Shown here piece after piece: positions 15,407 through 23,153 of a stretch of DNA of 33,155 bases. The notes under the pieces were generated by a model that worked only from the letters and a program-made list of their open reading frames with translations, did not search any database and was not told the DNA's origin. Made by a program: the position numbers and the translations under genes. The DNA comes from Oscillospiraceae bacterium (lineage in GTDB: Bacteria; Bacillota; Clostridia; Oscillospirales; Acutalibacteraceae). Each line of letters opens with the position of its first letter. Within the stretch, counting starts at the first letter, position 1. The stretch covers positions 1 to 33,155 of the forward strand of contig SVOV01000028.1 of assembly GCA_015066205.1 (NCBI GenBank), written 5' to 3'.

Positions 15407-15449
15407 TTGGAACAATTCTAATTATAATGGAATAATTCTAATTTGTCAA
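15407..15449 (-). promoter_or_regulatory. Consensus promoter with two PerR/Fur-type boxes for rubrerythrin
   Basis: On the minus strand TTGACA (15444-15449) and TATAAT (15421-15426) are both perfect and spaced by 17 bases. Two 15-bp boxes of the 7-1-7 type (TTAGAAT-T-ATTCCAT at 15427-15441 and TTAGAAT-T-GTTCCAA at 15407-15421) fill the spacer and the region just after the -10, exactly 20 bases apart. Each half-site pairs at 5 of 7 positions with its partner. They resemble the PerR box, TTATAATnATTATAA. Confidence 0.7.
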
Positions 15450-15548
15450 TAGTTATTTTCAATTTTTTTGAAAATTTTTATTTTAATGTTTAACCGCCTG
15501 TTTTTACGGGAAAAATACTGTCAGAAAGAAAAAAAAGGAGTGTTTCGG

Positions 15549-15890
15549 ATGACAGTAAAACGGGGAGATATTTATTATGCGGATCTCAGTCCCGTAGTGG
15601 GAAGTGAGCAAGGCGGCATAAGACCTGTACTTATCGTTCAGAACGATGTGGGAAATAAATATTCACCTACAGTTATTGCAGCTGCAATTACCAGCCAGAA
15701 ATATAAAACTCAGCTTCCTACCCACATCAGCGTAAATTCAGGCGGATGCGGACTTGCCAAGGATTCAATTGTACTTCTGGAGCAGGTAAGAACTATTGAC
15801 AAAACAAGACTTAAAGAGCATATGGGAACTCTTGACACAGCTGAAATGACAAAAATCGACAGGGCTCTCAGTGTCAGCTTCGGGCTTTAA
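15549..15890 (+). CDS. ndoA: MazF/EndoA (PemK-type) endoribonuclease
   Basis: This family cuts mRNA at short single-stranded sequences and acts as the toxin of type II toxin-antitoxin pairs. The 113-residue protein begins 'MTVKRGDIYYADLSPVVGSE', followed by 'GGIRPVLIVQNDVGN' and 'SPTVIAAAIT', all typical of Firmicutes EndoA. 'DSIVLLEQVRTIDKTRL' carries the conserved C-terminal block. ATG 15549 has AAAAGGAG 11 bases upstream; a longer frame to 15468 has no family sequence. In Bacillus the antitoxin EndoAI is encoded immediately upstream; here there are only about 100 AT-rich bases before rubrerythrin, and the downstream side has no small gene either. Confidence 0.92.
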   Translation: MTVKRGDIYYADLSPVVGSEQGGIRPVLIVQNDVGNKYSPTVIAAAITSQKYKTQLPTHISVNSGGCGLAKDSIVLLEQVRTIDKTRLKEHMGTLDTAEMTKIDRALSVSFGL

Positions 15891-15983
15891 GCCGATAAAG
15901 CATACAGTAATCAGACTTTCATTCCCATATATATTATTACATTATATAGCTTTAATTATCTTTAATACCTGATAAACAGAAAA

Positions 15984-16011
15984 ACAGACTGTATCGGATG
16001 ATACAGTCTGT
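15984..16011 (-). terminator. Terminator of the cmk-ispH-rpsA unit
   Basis: A perfect 12-bp stem (15984-15995 with 16000-16011, loop of 4) lies just past the ispH-rpsA stop. On the minus strand T-rich sequence follows. It may also stop the converging ndoA transcript. Confidence 0.85.
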
Positions 16012-16019
16012 CGGTGTGA

Positions 16020-18113
16020 TTATTCAGCGTCTGTTGCTTCTTCAGCAGCTGCTTCAGCTTCATTTGCCTTTGCGATGAGTTCATCGATAGACATTGTTAC
16101 GGGGCCCTCTTCTACGGGAGCTTCTTCAGCTACGGGAGCGGGCTTTTCGGGAGCAGCGATAAGAGCCTTCATTGAAAGACCGATCTTCTTTGCAGCAGAA
16201 TCGATTTCGATAACCTTAACCATAACCTTCTGGTCAATAGAAAGAACATCCTGAGGCTTTTCAATTCTTTCATGAGCGATCTGAGAAATATGAATAAGAC
16301 CTTCCATACCGGGGAAGATTTCAGCGAAAGCACCGAAGGTAACGATCTTAACGATCTTAACCTCTGTTTCTGTGCCTACGGGGTAATCTCTCTTGAGGAT
16401 TTCCCAGGGATTGTCTTCAATTCTCTTATAGCCGAGAGAGATCTTCTTGTTTTCCATATCAAGAGCCTTGATATAAACCTTAACCTCGTCGCCTACATTT
16501 ACGATTTCAGAAGGATGCTTGATGCGCTTCCAGGAAAGCTCGGAGCGGTGGATCATACCTCTTACGCCGCCGATCTCAACGAATGCGCCGTAATCTGTAA
16601 GAGATCTTACGATACCTACATATTCCTGACCCTCTGCAGCTTCAGCCCAGAACTTTTCTTCAACAGCCTTACGGTTGATCTTGTTAGCTTCGCGGATGGA
16701 GCCTACAGCTCTGCGGCGACGCTTGTCAATATCAATGATAACGAAATTAACTGTCTTATTGAGCATATCTTCAAGTCTTCCGCTCTTGGGAACGCCTGAA
16801 AGAGATGCGGGAACAAATATTCTTATACCGTTAACAACAACGATGAGTCCCTTGCTGATTACTTCAACAACGGCACCTTCAAGAATCGTTCCTTCCTTAT
16901 TTGCTTCAACAATGCTATCCCAGTGCTTAACAGCATCAAAGCGACGCTTTGAAAGCATAATTGTGCCTTCCATATCATTAGTTTTCATAATGATAAGGTT
17001 AAGCTCGTCGCCTACCTTAAGCTCTTTCATGGGATCAGCTGTAGGATCTGCACTGTATTCATCAGCGGGGATATAACCGGTCTGCTTTCTGCCGATATCG
17101 ACCTGAATCTCATTGGGAGCGATGTGCATTACTACGCCTGTTACTTTCTGATCATTGTTCATGCTGTTGAGAGATTCCTCAAGAGCCTGCTCGAAGGACA
17201 TTTCCTCGGTGTTTTCAACAGTCTCAACCTGTCCCTGGTCAAGTACTGCTGATTCGATGTTTACATTGGACTCGGACATTGTTTTAATTACCTCCTTAAT
17301 TATACCGTCCGGAGTGGACGCTCCGGCAGTAACTCCGACTGAAAAAGCCTTGTTAAATTTAATTTCCGATAGCTCGGCAGCCTTTTCAATAAGATATGTA
17401 TCAGTGATCTCACCGCAAAGCTTTCTGAGCTTTTCGGTATTGGAGCTGTTGCGTCCGCCTATCACTATCATCATATCATTCTCCTTGGCAAGGGCAATAG
17501 CCTCATCCTGCCTCAGAGCGGTAGCATTACATATTGTATCAAATATTTTCAGGTTTGTATATAGTTTTTTTGCAAATTTTTCACATTTTTTGAACTCTTT
17601 TGAGTCAAAAGTTGTTTGAGATACCAAAGAAAACGCGGTATCATCGGAAAATCCATTATTAATTTTAATTGATTCAAGCTCTGCTTCGCTTGAAAAAACA
17701 AAGCTCTCTGTACTGCAGTAGCTTCTGATCCCTATGACCTCGGGATGGTTTTCATCACCCGCAATAAGAATCTTATCCCCCTGAGCGGAGCGCTCACTCA
17801 CAATAGAATGAATCTTTTTTACAAAAGGACAGGTAGCGTCAAAGTATTTTATTCCGCTTTGTTCTATCTCGGAAAGAAGCTCCTTTGTTATTCCGTGGGT
17901 TCTTATTATAAGTGTATAGCCGTCTTTTACATCCGAGGGGCTTTGTGCCACATAAACTCCCCTGTCCTCAAGACTCTTTACAAATATGGGATTATGGATA
18001 AGGGGTCCGAGAGTACAGGCATTTTCACCGTTTTTTATAAAATCCTCCGCTTTTTTCACGGCACGGGCAACGCCGAAGCAAAAGCCTGCGGATTCGGCAA
18101 GAGTTATTTTCAT
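16020..18113 (-). CDS. ispH: IspH fused to ribosomal protein S1
   Basis: The first part (residues 1-278) is 4-hydroxy-3-methylbut-2-enyl diphosphate reductase, the last enzyme of the MEP isoprenoid pathway. Its iron-sulfur cysteines are visible: C12 in '[11 protein letters not shown]', C95 in '[10 protein letters not shown]' and C195 in 'FDTICNAT', with E125 in 'ENHPEV'. The rest is a Firmicutes-type S1 protein with four S1 domains (about 321-390, 408-475, 495-562 and 580-649) and an Ala/Glu/Pro-rich tail. The ispH-rpsA fusion is known in Clostridia. A strong SD and an ATG in the right frame lie exactly at the junction (17279), so free S1 could also be made. ATG 18113 overlaps the cmk stop by 4 bases. 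Confidence 0.95.
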   Translation of the reverse strand: MKITLAESAGFCFGVARAVKKAEDFIKNGENACTLGPLIHNPIFVKSLEDRGVYVAQSPSDVKDGYTLIIRTHGITKELLSEIEQSGIKYFDATCPFVKKIHSIVSERSAQGDKILIAGDENHPEVIGIRSYCSTESFVFSSEAELESIKINNGFSDDTAFSLVSQTTFDSKEFKKCEKFAKKLYTNLKIFDTICNATALRQDEAIALAKENDMMIVIGGRNSSNTEKLRKLCGEITDTYLIEKAAELSEIKFNKAFSVGVTAGASTPDGIIKEVIKTMSESNVNIESAVLDQGQVETVENTEEMSFEQALEESLNSMNNDQKVTGVVMHIAPNEIQVDIGRKQTGYIPADEYSADPTADPMKELKVGDELNLIIMKTNDMEGTIMLSKRRFDAVKHWDSIVEANKEGTILEGAVVEVISKGLIVVVNGIRIFVPASLSGVPKSGRLEDMLNKTVNFVIIDIDKRRRRAVGSIREANKINRKAVEEKFWAEAAEGQEYVGIVRSLTDYGAFVEIGGVRGMIHRSELSWKRIKHPSEIVNVGDEVKVYIKALDMENKKISLGYKRIEDNPWEILKRDYPVGTETEVKIVKIVTFGAFAEIFPGMEGLIHISQIAHERIEKPQDVLSIDQKVMVKVIEIDSAAKKIGLSMKALIAAPEKPAPVAEEAPVEEGPVTMSIDELIAKANEAEAAAEEATDAE
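17277..17297 (-). promoter_or_regulatory. Internal ribosome binding site at the IspH/S1 junction
   Basis: On the minus strand AAGGAGGT (17290-17297) is followed after 10 bases by ATG (17277-17279), in frame with the S1 part. Initiation here would give a 419-residue S1 protein starting '[10 protein letters not shown]'. The SD bases also encode Lys-Glu-Val of the IspH C-terminus. Confidence 0.6.
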
Positions 18114-18775
18114 TTTTCTGCTTCCTTTGCAAGTGATACTATTTTTGCGACGACCTCTTCAAGGGTCATATCGGAGGAGTCGAGCATATATGCATCCTCG
18201 GCGGGCTTAAGAGGAGCCACGGCACGGTGGGAGTCGTTATAATCTCTCTGCTTTATTTCACTGAGAAGCTCACCGTAATCCTTGGGAGTACCCTTTTCAA
18301 TAAGCTCCTTATATCTTCTGTCAGCACGGATCTCAGCGGAGGCAGTAAGAAATATCTTAAGCTCGGCATCGGGAAGAATTACCGTTCCGATATCTCTTCC
18401 GTCCATAAGGCAGTTATTTTCACGGGCCAGTTTCTTTTGCATATCAAGAAGAAAGGCTCTTACCTCGGGTATAGCAGAAACATTTGAAGCCGCCATTGAT
18501 GCTTCGGGAAGACGGATCTCACGGCTGACATCCTCACCGTTGAGAATTACTCGCTGTTCACCGTCAACAAATTTCAGCGAAAGACTTATTTCGGGAAGAA
18601 GCGAATTCACCTTCTCGGCATCAGTTGTATCATATCCCTTTCTTAATGCGGCAACTCCGATGCTCCTGTATAATGCACCCGTATCGATATAGATAAAGCC
18701 GAGCTCCTTTGCGGCAAGCTTTGCGGCAGTGCTTTTACCCGCGCCTGCGGGACCGTCTATTGCAATGTTTATCAT
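18110..18775 (-). CDS. cmk: Cytidylate kinase
   Basis: Cmk phosphorylates CMP and dCMP with ATP in pyrimidine nucleotide synthesis. The 221-residue protein has the P-loop 'GPAGAGKST' (residues 8-16), followed by 'DTGALYRSI' for CMP binding. The motif 'MDGRDIGTVILPDAELKIFL' and 'RDYNDSHRAVAPLKPAEDA' are both family signatures. An AAGGAG ribosome site lies in the end of the preceding gene, 3 bases away. Its TGA overlaps the ispH ATG (ATGA), so the two are coupled. The order FAD oxidoreductase, cmk, ispH-rpsA is common in Clostridia. Confidence 0.96.
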   Translation of the reverse strand: MINIAIDGPAGAGKSTAAKLAAKELGFIYIDTGALYRSIGVAALRKGYDTTDAEKVNSLLPEISLSLKFVDGEQRVILNGEDVSREIRLPEASMAASNVSAIPEVRAFLLDMQKKLARENNCLMDGRDIGTVILPDAELKIFLTASAEIRADRRYKELIEKGTPKDYGELLSEIKQRDYNDSHRAVAPLKPAEDAYMLDSSDMTLEEVVAKIVSLAKEAEK

Positions 18776-18778
18776 AAA

Positions 18779-20026
18779 TTATTCTCCTTTTCCTACGCTG
18801 TTTCCTGCGAGAGCTCCTGTTGAAAAGGCTATCTGAAGATTAAAGCCGCCCGTATAGGCATCAACATCTATTACCTCTCCCGCAAAATACAGTCCTCTGA
18901 TTTTTTTACTCTGCATTGTTTTCGGATCAATTTCGTTGGTTTTTATACCGCCCGCAGTAACAATGGCCTCGTCAATGGGTCTTGTGCATTTTATTGTACA
19001 GGTGAGATTTTTAAGAAGCCATAAAAGGTCCTTTCTCATATCCCTTGTAATCTTGTTGGCACGAAGATCAGGCTCGATTCCCGAAAGGCTTACAATTACG
19101 GGGATAAGCTTTCTCGGAAGAAGCTCCTGTAAGGCATTGCCGAGAGCCTTATTTGAATATTTGGCGAAATCCTTGAGTACTCTTTCATCAAGCTTTTCTT
19201 CGCTGAGAGCGGGCTTAAGGTCAATGGAAAGCTCATATTTTCCGGGAGTTATATCCCTTAAATGAGAAGATGCACTTAAGATAATCGGACCTGAAACTCC
19301 GAAATGAGTAAAAAGCATCTCACCGAAATCGGAATAGACTTCCTTGTAGTTTTCCGTGTTTCTTATGGTTATTGAAACATTTTTAAGAGAAAGTCCCTGA
19401 AGACGCTTTACCCAGTCCTCTTCGGTTTCAAGAGGCACAAGTGAGGGAGTGGGAGGGGTTACGGTATGCCCCACACATTCACCGAGCTTATAGCCGTCAC
19501 CCGTAGAGCCTGTAAGAGGATAGGAACAGCCGCCTGTTGCAATTATAACATCGGGAGCAAGGTATTTTTCTCCGCTTTCACATAAAACTCCCGTGATTCC
19601 GTTTTCATCTGTCAGAAGAGCGCATACTCTCTCCCCTGTTATTATTCTAGCTCCGCTGTTTTTAGCGTATGACACAAGAGCATCCACTATATCGACAGCC
19701 TTATCGGATTCGGGGAAAACACGGTTTCCTCTTTCAATTTTAAGAGGCACACCCATATTTTCAAAAAGATCCATGGTATCATAGGGCATAAATCTTGAAA
19801 ATGCGCCGTAAAGAAAACGGGCATTTCCTGGTATTGCATCCATAAGCTCATTGACAAGGGTACAGGCATTTGTCACATTGCATCTGCCCTTTCCCGTTAT
19901 CATAAGCTTTCTTGCAGGTCGGGGATTTCTTTCAAGCACGGTAACGGAAAGCCCTCTTTCGGCGGCCTTTCCCGCCGCCATAAGCCCAGCGGCCCCTCCG
20001 CCTATAACAATTACATCCGATTTCAT
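18779..20026 (-). CDS. HI0933/YhiN-type FAD-dependent oxidoreductase
   Basis: This 415-residue flavoprotein has the N-terminal dinucleotide fold 'VIVIGGGAAGLMAAGKAAE' (residues 5-23) and the family block 'KLMITGKGRCNVTNA' (about 40-54). A second FAD-contact motif 'VIIATGGCSYPLTGSTGDGY' and the C-terminal 'GLYFAGEVIDVDAYTGGFN' complete the HI0933/BaiN-like family signature. Substrate is unknown in most members; some relatives reduce steroid double bonds. The gene starts a three-gene unit with cmk and ispH-rpsA, and a candidate promoter lies just upstream. ATG 20026 follows AGAGGTG. Confidence 0.9.
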   Translation of the reverse strand: MKSDVIVIGGGAAGLMAAGKAAERGLSVTVLERNPRPARKLMITGKGRCNVTNACTLVNELMDAIPGNARFLYGAFSRFMPYDTMDLFENMGVPLKIERGNRVFPESDKAVDIVDALVSYAKNSGARIITGERVCALLTDENGITGVLCESGEKYLAPDVIIATGGCSYPLTGSTGDGYKLGECVGHTVTPPTPSLVPLETEEDWVKRLQGLSLKNVSITIRNTENYKEVYSDFGEMLFTHFGVSGPIILSASSHLRDITPGKYELSIDLKPALSEEKLDERVLKDFAKYSNKALGNALQELLPRKLIPVIVSLSGIEPDLRANKITRDMRKDLLWLLKNLTCTIKCTRPIDEAIVTAGGIKTNEIDPKTMQSKKIRGLYFAGEVIDVDAYTGGFNLQIAFSTGALAGNSVGKGE

Positions 20027-20048
20027 AAAAAAACACCTCTAATCAGGT

Positions 20049-20077
20049 ATTATAATATATTTTAATATTTTATGCAA
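20049..20077 (-). promoter_or_regulatory. Candidate promoter of the FAD oxidoreductase-cmk-ispH unit
   Basis: On the minus strand TTGCAT (20072-20077) and a perfect TATAAT (20049-20054) are spaced by 17 bases. Confidence 0.6.
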
Positions 20078-20080
20078 CTG

Positions 20081-20113
20081 AAAAAAGAAACCGACAGAAT
20101 TAACCGTCGGTTT
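20081..20113 (-). terminator. Terminator after the beta-helix protein gene
   Basis: AAACCGAC (20088-20095) pairs with GTCGGTTT (20106-20113) as an 8-bp stem. On the minus strand a T-rich run follows (20081-20090 read in reverse). Confidence 0.8.
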
Positions 20114-20118
20114 ACTTT

Positions 20119-21261
20119 TCAGTTTATAACAAAGAGATTACGGAAAAATTCCATCAGAAGCAGGAAGAAGCCGATAATATTTTTAACACCTGAAAAATCC
20201 TTTTCATATGCCATATAGGCCTTGCTTTCGGAATCGGATTTATCGCATTCGATATTTTCTATTGTACCTGTTCCGCCAAGCTCTCCCACAAGAAGAATAT
20301 TCTTTACGGCGTCTCCGTTAAAGCCTGCCTTAAGTCCTGAAATATCGGCATTGAATCTTTTATCTGCCTTAAAAACAGTCTGTGAGCTGCCGGTATCTGT
20401 GTACCAGTAGCAGAAGCAGTTCACAAATGTATTATGGTCATTTCCCGTTGTTCTGTAGCCGACTGCAAAATTATCAGCATAGCAGTAATCGAACCAGTTA
20501 TTTCCGGTTTCAATAAGAAAACCGCAGCTGCTGTCATAAAAATTAAAATCCGAATAGTAAAGAGGATGTATATTTCTTAAAATATTTCCTGCACTTTTTA
20601 CATGCACACCGATCTGCACATTTCCTATTCTCATATTTGTAAGAGTATTGTCGAAGCCCTCAAGAAGCACTCCGACAGCATCTGTTGTTCCGTTTCCTAT
20701 GATATTGACACCGAGAATATCACAGTCGGAGGAGCCGTTGTTGGCACCGTACATTATATGAAGACCTACAACGGAATTTTTGATCGATGTATTTTCAACC
20801 TTTGTTTCTCTGCCTGAATTTATTGAAACTCCGTTTGCGATTCCCGAGCAGTCTATCACACCGCCCTCAAGAGAATAATTGGAGCCGGGCGTATGGGTGT
20901 TATTGGCGGGAAAAATTCCTCCCATCTGAATTACGGCTTCACCGGCGGGGAAATCCTCATTTGCTTTTATTACGGCAAACTCCGACAGCTTCAGAGAAAC
21001 GCTGAGAGAGGGCTCGGCGGGAGTATAGATCGGTGATGAAACTCTGTATTCCCCATCGGGAAAAAACAATACTCTGTTGGGGTTATTATCAATGACAGCC
21101 TGTATTTCAGCAGCTGCATCATCATCGGAAAAGCTTACAAAATCAGCAACATTAAGATACATATCTTCTTCTGCCGCTGAAGCAGTAAAAGACATCAGTG
21201 ATAAGAGCATAATAAAAGCAAGCACAAAAGAACATATTTTTTTAAGAACAGTATTTTTCAT
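20119..21261 (-). CDS. Secreted right-handed beta-helix (pectate lyase-like) protein
   Basis: The 380-residue protein begins with a signal peptide ('KICSFVLAFIMLLSLMSFTA..A'). The early block 'DDDAAAEIQAVIDNNPNRVL' followed by 'FFPDGEYRVSSPI' is the usual opening of pectin-lyase-fold proteins. Repeats typical of a right-handed parallel beta-helix follow ('GVIDCSGIANGVSINSG', 'NTLTNMRIGNVQIGVHV', 'NHNTFVNCFCYWYT'). Catalytic residues cannot be placed. The protein ends with the hydrophobic aromatic tail 'GFFLLLMEFFRNLFVIN', possibly a membrane-associating segment. The start at 21261 follows AAAGGAA; a longer open frame back to 21381 only covers the end of the preceding gene. It lies 19 bases after the DUF1292 gene and may share its transcript. 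Likely role: binding or cutting an extracellular polysaccharide. Confidence 0.75.
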   Translation of the reverse strand: MKNTVLKKICSFVLAFIMLLSLMSFTASAAEEDMYLNVADFVSFSDDDAAAEIQAVIDNNPNRVLFFPDGEYRVSSPIYTPAEPSLSVSLKLSEFAVIKANEDFPAGEAVIQMGGIFPANNTHTPGSNYSLEGGVIDCSGIANGVSINSGRETKVENTSIKNSVVGLHIMYGANNGSSDCDILGVNIIGNGTTDAVGVLLEGFDNTLTNMRIGNVQIGVHVKSAGNILRNIHPLYYSDFNFYDSSCGFLIETGNNWFDYCYADNFAVGYRTTGNDHNTFVNCFCYWYTDTGSSQTVFKADKRFNADISGLKAGFNGDAVKNILLVGELGGTGTIENIECDKSDSESKAYMAYEKDFSGVKNIIGFFLLLMEFFRNLFVIN

Positions 21262-21280
21262 AATTCTTATTCCTTTCTTT

Positions 21281-21538
21281 TCAGTCTTCGCAGTCAGCTT
21301 CAAATAATTTCCATACCTTTTCAAAAACGGCATCATCCTCAATTTCGGAAAAGCTCTCGGCTTTTTTACCGTCGCTCTCATTGAATTTCATCAACAAGAC
21401 CTCTTCCGAGCCGTCTTCAAGAAGAACAGCATATTCCTCTCCGTCAACGACATACATTTCAAGAAACTCGCAATGTATTTCCTCTTGACCGTAAGAAAGA
21501 ATTATTTCTCCGTCTTTGCCTTTATTTATGTATTCCAA
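21281..21538 (-). CDS. DUF1292 family protein
   Basis: This is a small acidic protein of the DUF1292 (YrzB-like) family, whose function is unknown. The typical core is visible: 'IHCEFLEMYVVDGEEYAVLL', then 'EEVLLMKFNES' and the ending 'DDAVFEKVWKLFEA'. The start is placed at TTG 21538 (85 residues), because a TTGACA/TAATAT promoter overlaps the upstream ATG (21583) and would start the mRNA downstream of it, and because AAAGGCGGTG, one mismatch from an ideal SD, lies 7 bases before the TTG. It follows spoIIIAH closely, so read-through from the spoIIIA operon is possible as well. Confidence 0.8.
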   Translation of the reverse strand: MEYINKGKDGEIILSYGQEEIHCEFLEMYVVDGEEYAVLLEDGSEEVLLMKFNESDGKKAESFSEIEDDAVFEKVWKLFEADCED

Positions 21539-21545
21539 AAAAATG

Positions 21546-21611
21546 CACCGCCTTTTGCCGAAATATACTGCTGTTTTTTTCATATTAGCAAAAAGCGGTG
21601 AGTTTTGTCAA
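21546..21611 (-). promoter_or_regulatory. Promoter and SD-masking inverted repeat ahead of the DUF1292 gene
   Basis: On the minus strand TTGACA (21606-21611) and TAATAT (21582-21587) are spaced by 18 bases. The spacer contains a 13-base arm (21588-21600) that pairs with 21546-21558 (12 of 13 Watson-Crick positions). The second arm is the ribosome binding site. mRNA started at this promoter (near 21575) lacks the first arm, while read-through from spoIIIA contains both. Confidence 0.5.
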
Positions 21612-21618
21612 TTATTCA

Positions 21619-22161
21619 TTATTTAACAGCTGTGCCCGATATTCTGATATTTTCATATTTTCCGGCACATACCTCATTTACAACATCCGATATGGTAAGC
21701 ACATTCATATCGGAAAGTGCGGCTGTGGGTACGACCACATCAACGCTGTTTTCGGAAATAACGGCTACACATTCACTTCCCGTTTTACCGCTGACGAGAT
21801 TTTCAATATCTGTTTCCATTTTTATGACCGAGCTCAGGTTTTCGATGGCTTTCTCGGTATCCGAAACATCCGTTCCCGCAGCAGCTGATGTCAGCACCGC
21901 CTGTAATTCATCAAGAGCCTCGGCACGGGCGCTGTCACGGGTGAGTCTGACGGATGCAAAGTATTCCGTATCATCCGTATTTCCCACAAGCTGTGCATGA
22001 CCGTCGGGTATATCCGCCGACATACCGCTGTCGGACTGCTGTCCCTCGGGATAAAGAGTAGTATCGGTACCTGTATAATACCAATTAACAAATACCGCAA
22101 GTCCGAGAGCTGCCACCAAAGCCGCCAAAACTATCTGTTTTTTACCTAAAAGAAGATGCAT
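21619..22161 (-). CDS. spoIIIAH: Stage III sporulation protein AH
   Basis: SpoIIIAH is the mother-cell membrane protein whose periplasmic ring-forming domain pairs with forespore SpoIIQ, joining the two membranes around the engulfed spore. The 180-residue protein has one membrane segment near the N-terminus ('KKQIVLAALVAALGLAVFVN') and an extracytoplasmic part. The conserved block 'RLTRDSARAEALDELQAVL' is followed by the EscJ/PrgK-like ring fold, including 'SGKTGSECVAVISENSVDVV' and 'NVLTISDVVNEV'. It is the last gene of the operon; GGAGGT lies before its ATG, and spacing from spoIIIAG is 15 bases. No strong classical terminator follows it. Confidence 0.93.
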   Translation of the reverse strand: MHLLLGKKQIVLAALVAALGLAVFVNWYYTGTDTTLYPEGQQSDSGMSADIPDGHAQLVGNTDDTEYFASVRLTRDSARAEALDELQAVLTSAAAGTDVSDTEKAIENLSSVIKMETDIENLVSGKTGSECVAVISENSVDVVVPTAALSDMNVLTISDVVNEVCAGKYENIRISGTAVK

Positions 22162-22176
22162 TAAGATTACCTCCGA

Positions 22177-22698
22177 TTATTCTTTCATTTTTGTTACCCA
22201 TATTCTGTTGACGGGAACACCGAGTGCGGCGCTTGTAAGCCTTGTCAGCTCCTGCTTTACAGTCGGGCTGACAGCACCCTGACAGGATATTCCGACTCCC
22301 CTTATAACGGGTGCGGTAGTTTTAAGAATCAGCCCGTCAGTTCCATTGCCGCTGTCTATCAAAACATACTCTTCATTTGTGTCCGACGAGGAATCCGAGC
22401 TTTCGCTCTCTGTATTTTTTGCGGCTGACCTTTCCTCAAGGCAGTCAAGAGTTACCATTACCTTGACCTTTCCCGCACCGTCAACCGTACGCAGAAGCTC
22501 CTCGAGCTCCTTTTCTATTTTTTCCGCTGTTTCATAAATATCGGTGTTTTCTGTTTTTTCTTCTTTCACACTTCTGTCTGAGCTTCCCGAAAAAAGCAGC
22601 AACACCATTCCCGAAAGACCGAGAAGAATAATAAACAGCAGTTTTTTGTCCTGCTTTATCCTATTAATAAATTTTTCGACAGATTTATTCACTTGCAT
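22177..22698 (-). CDS. spoIIIAG: Stage III sporulation protein AG
   Basis: SpoIIIAG forms a large ring in the intermembrane space of the feeding-tube channel. The 173-residue protein has an N-terminal cytoplasmic stretch, one membrane segment ('KKLLFIILLGLSGMVLLLF'), an acidic linker, then the ring-building fold: 'LRTVDGAGKVKVMVTLDCLE', a Ser/Glu-rich loop, and 'PVIRGVGISCQGAVSPTVKQ'. 'SAALGVPVNRIWVTKMK' closes it. Its start overlaps the end of spoIIIAF by 14 bases, typical of translational coupling in this operon. Confidence 0.93.
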   Translation of the reverse strand: MQVNKSVEKFINRIKQDKKLLFIILLGLSGMVLLLFSGSSDRSVKEEKTENTDIYETAEKIEKELEELLRTVDGAGKVKVMVTLDCLEERSAAKNTESESSDSSSDTNEEYVLIDSGNGTDGLILKTTAPVIRGVGISCQGAVSPTVKQELTRLTSAALGVPVNRIWVTKMKE

Positions 22699-23152
22699 AC
22701 TCCGCTCTGATATCAGGCATTATACCGAGTTCATTAAAAAGTGCATCACTCAGTTCTTTCTTTTTCTGCGGCTCGGCAGAAAAAACGATCTTCACATATC
22801 CTATGTTTATGTTCATCATTTCATCAATATCAATAAGAATTTCCGTTTTGTATGAAACTGATGTAAATCTGCTTATAACACCCTGTATTCTGTCTTCAAT
22901 AACCTCTCTCGCCTGTTTTTCAAAATAAGAGCTGTAATTATTTATTTCAGGCGGCTCTTCAATGCTGAAGCTATCCGAATGAAAGCTTCCGAAAGCATCC
23001 GCAAGAGGAAGAGCAAGAGAAATGATGACACAGGCAGATATTACGGCTCTTGCCGTTTTTGAAACTGAGCCGCCCGGCAGAAGAAAGCAGTAGATAAGGC
23101 TTCCCGCACTGATAAATAAAAGCATAAGTCCCCAGTTTTTCAAGCTCTCCAT
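22685..23152 (-). CDS. spoIIIAF: Stage III sporulation protein AF
   Basis: SpoIIIAF is a two-helix membrane protein of the mother-cell channel complex. Two membrane segments lie at the N-terminus: 'WGLMLLFISAGSLIYCFLL' and 'ARAVISACVIISLALPLA'. An extracytoplasmic ring-like domain follows, ending 'YVKIVFSAEPQKKKELSDAL'. The length of 155 residues is close to the usual size. It starts one base after the spoIIIAE stop codon and overlaps spoIIIAG. Confidence 0.9.
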   Translation of the reverse strand: MESLKNWGLMLLFISAGSLIYCFLLPGGSVSKTARAVISACVIISLALPLADAFGSFHSDSFSIEEPPEINNYSSYFEKQAREVIEDRIQGVISRFTSVSYKTEILIDIDEMMNINIGYVKIVFSAEPQKKKELSDALFNELGIMPDIRAEYASE

Positions 23153-23153
23153 A

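Noticed and set aside
16020-18113. The fused ispH-rpsA frame considered as an assembly artefact joining two genes
   Set aside because: This fusion is known in Clostridia, the frame is continuous, and both halves are intact. The internal ribosome site is better seen as a second start than as evidence of error.
21539-21600. The hairpin upstream of the DUF1292 gene considered as the terminator of the spoIIIA operon
   Set aside because: Seven T residues do follow it, but the loop is 29 bases, the second arm contains a near-perfect ribosome site, and a promoter lies inside the structure, so a role in initiation is more likely. A partial terminator role cannot be excluded.
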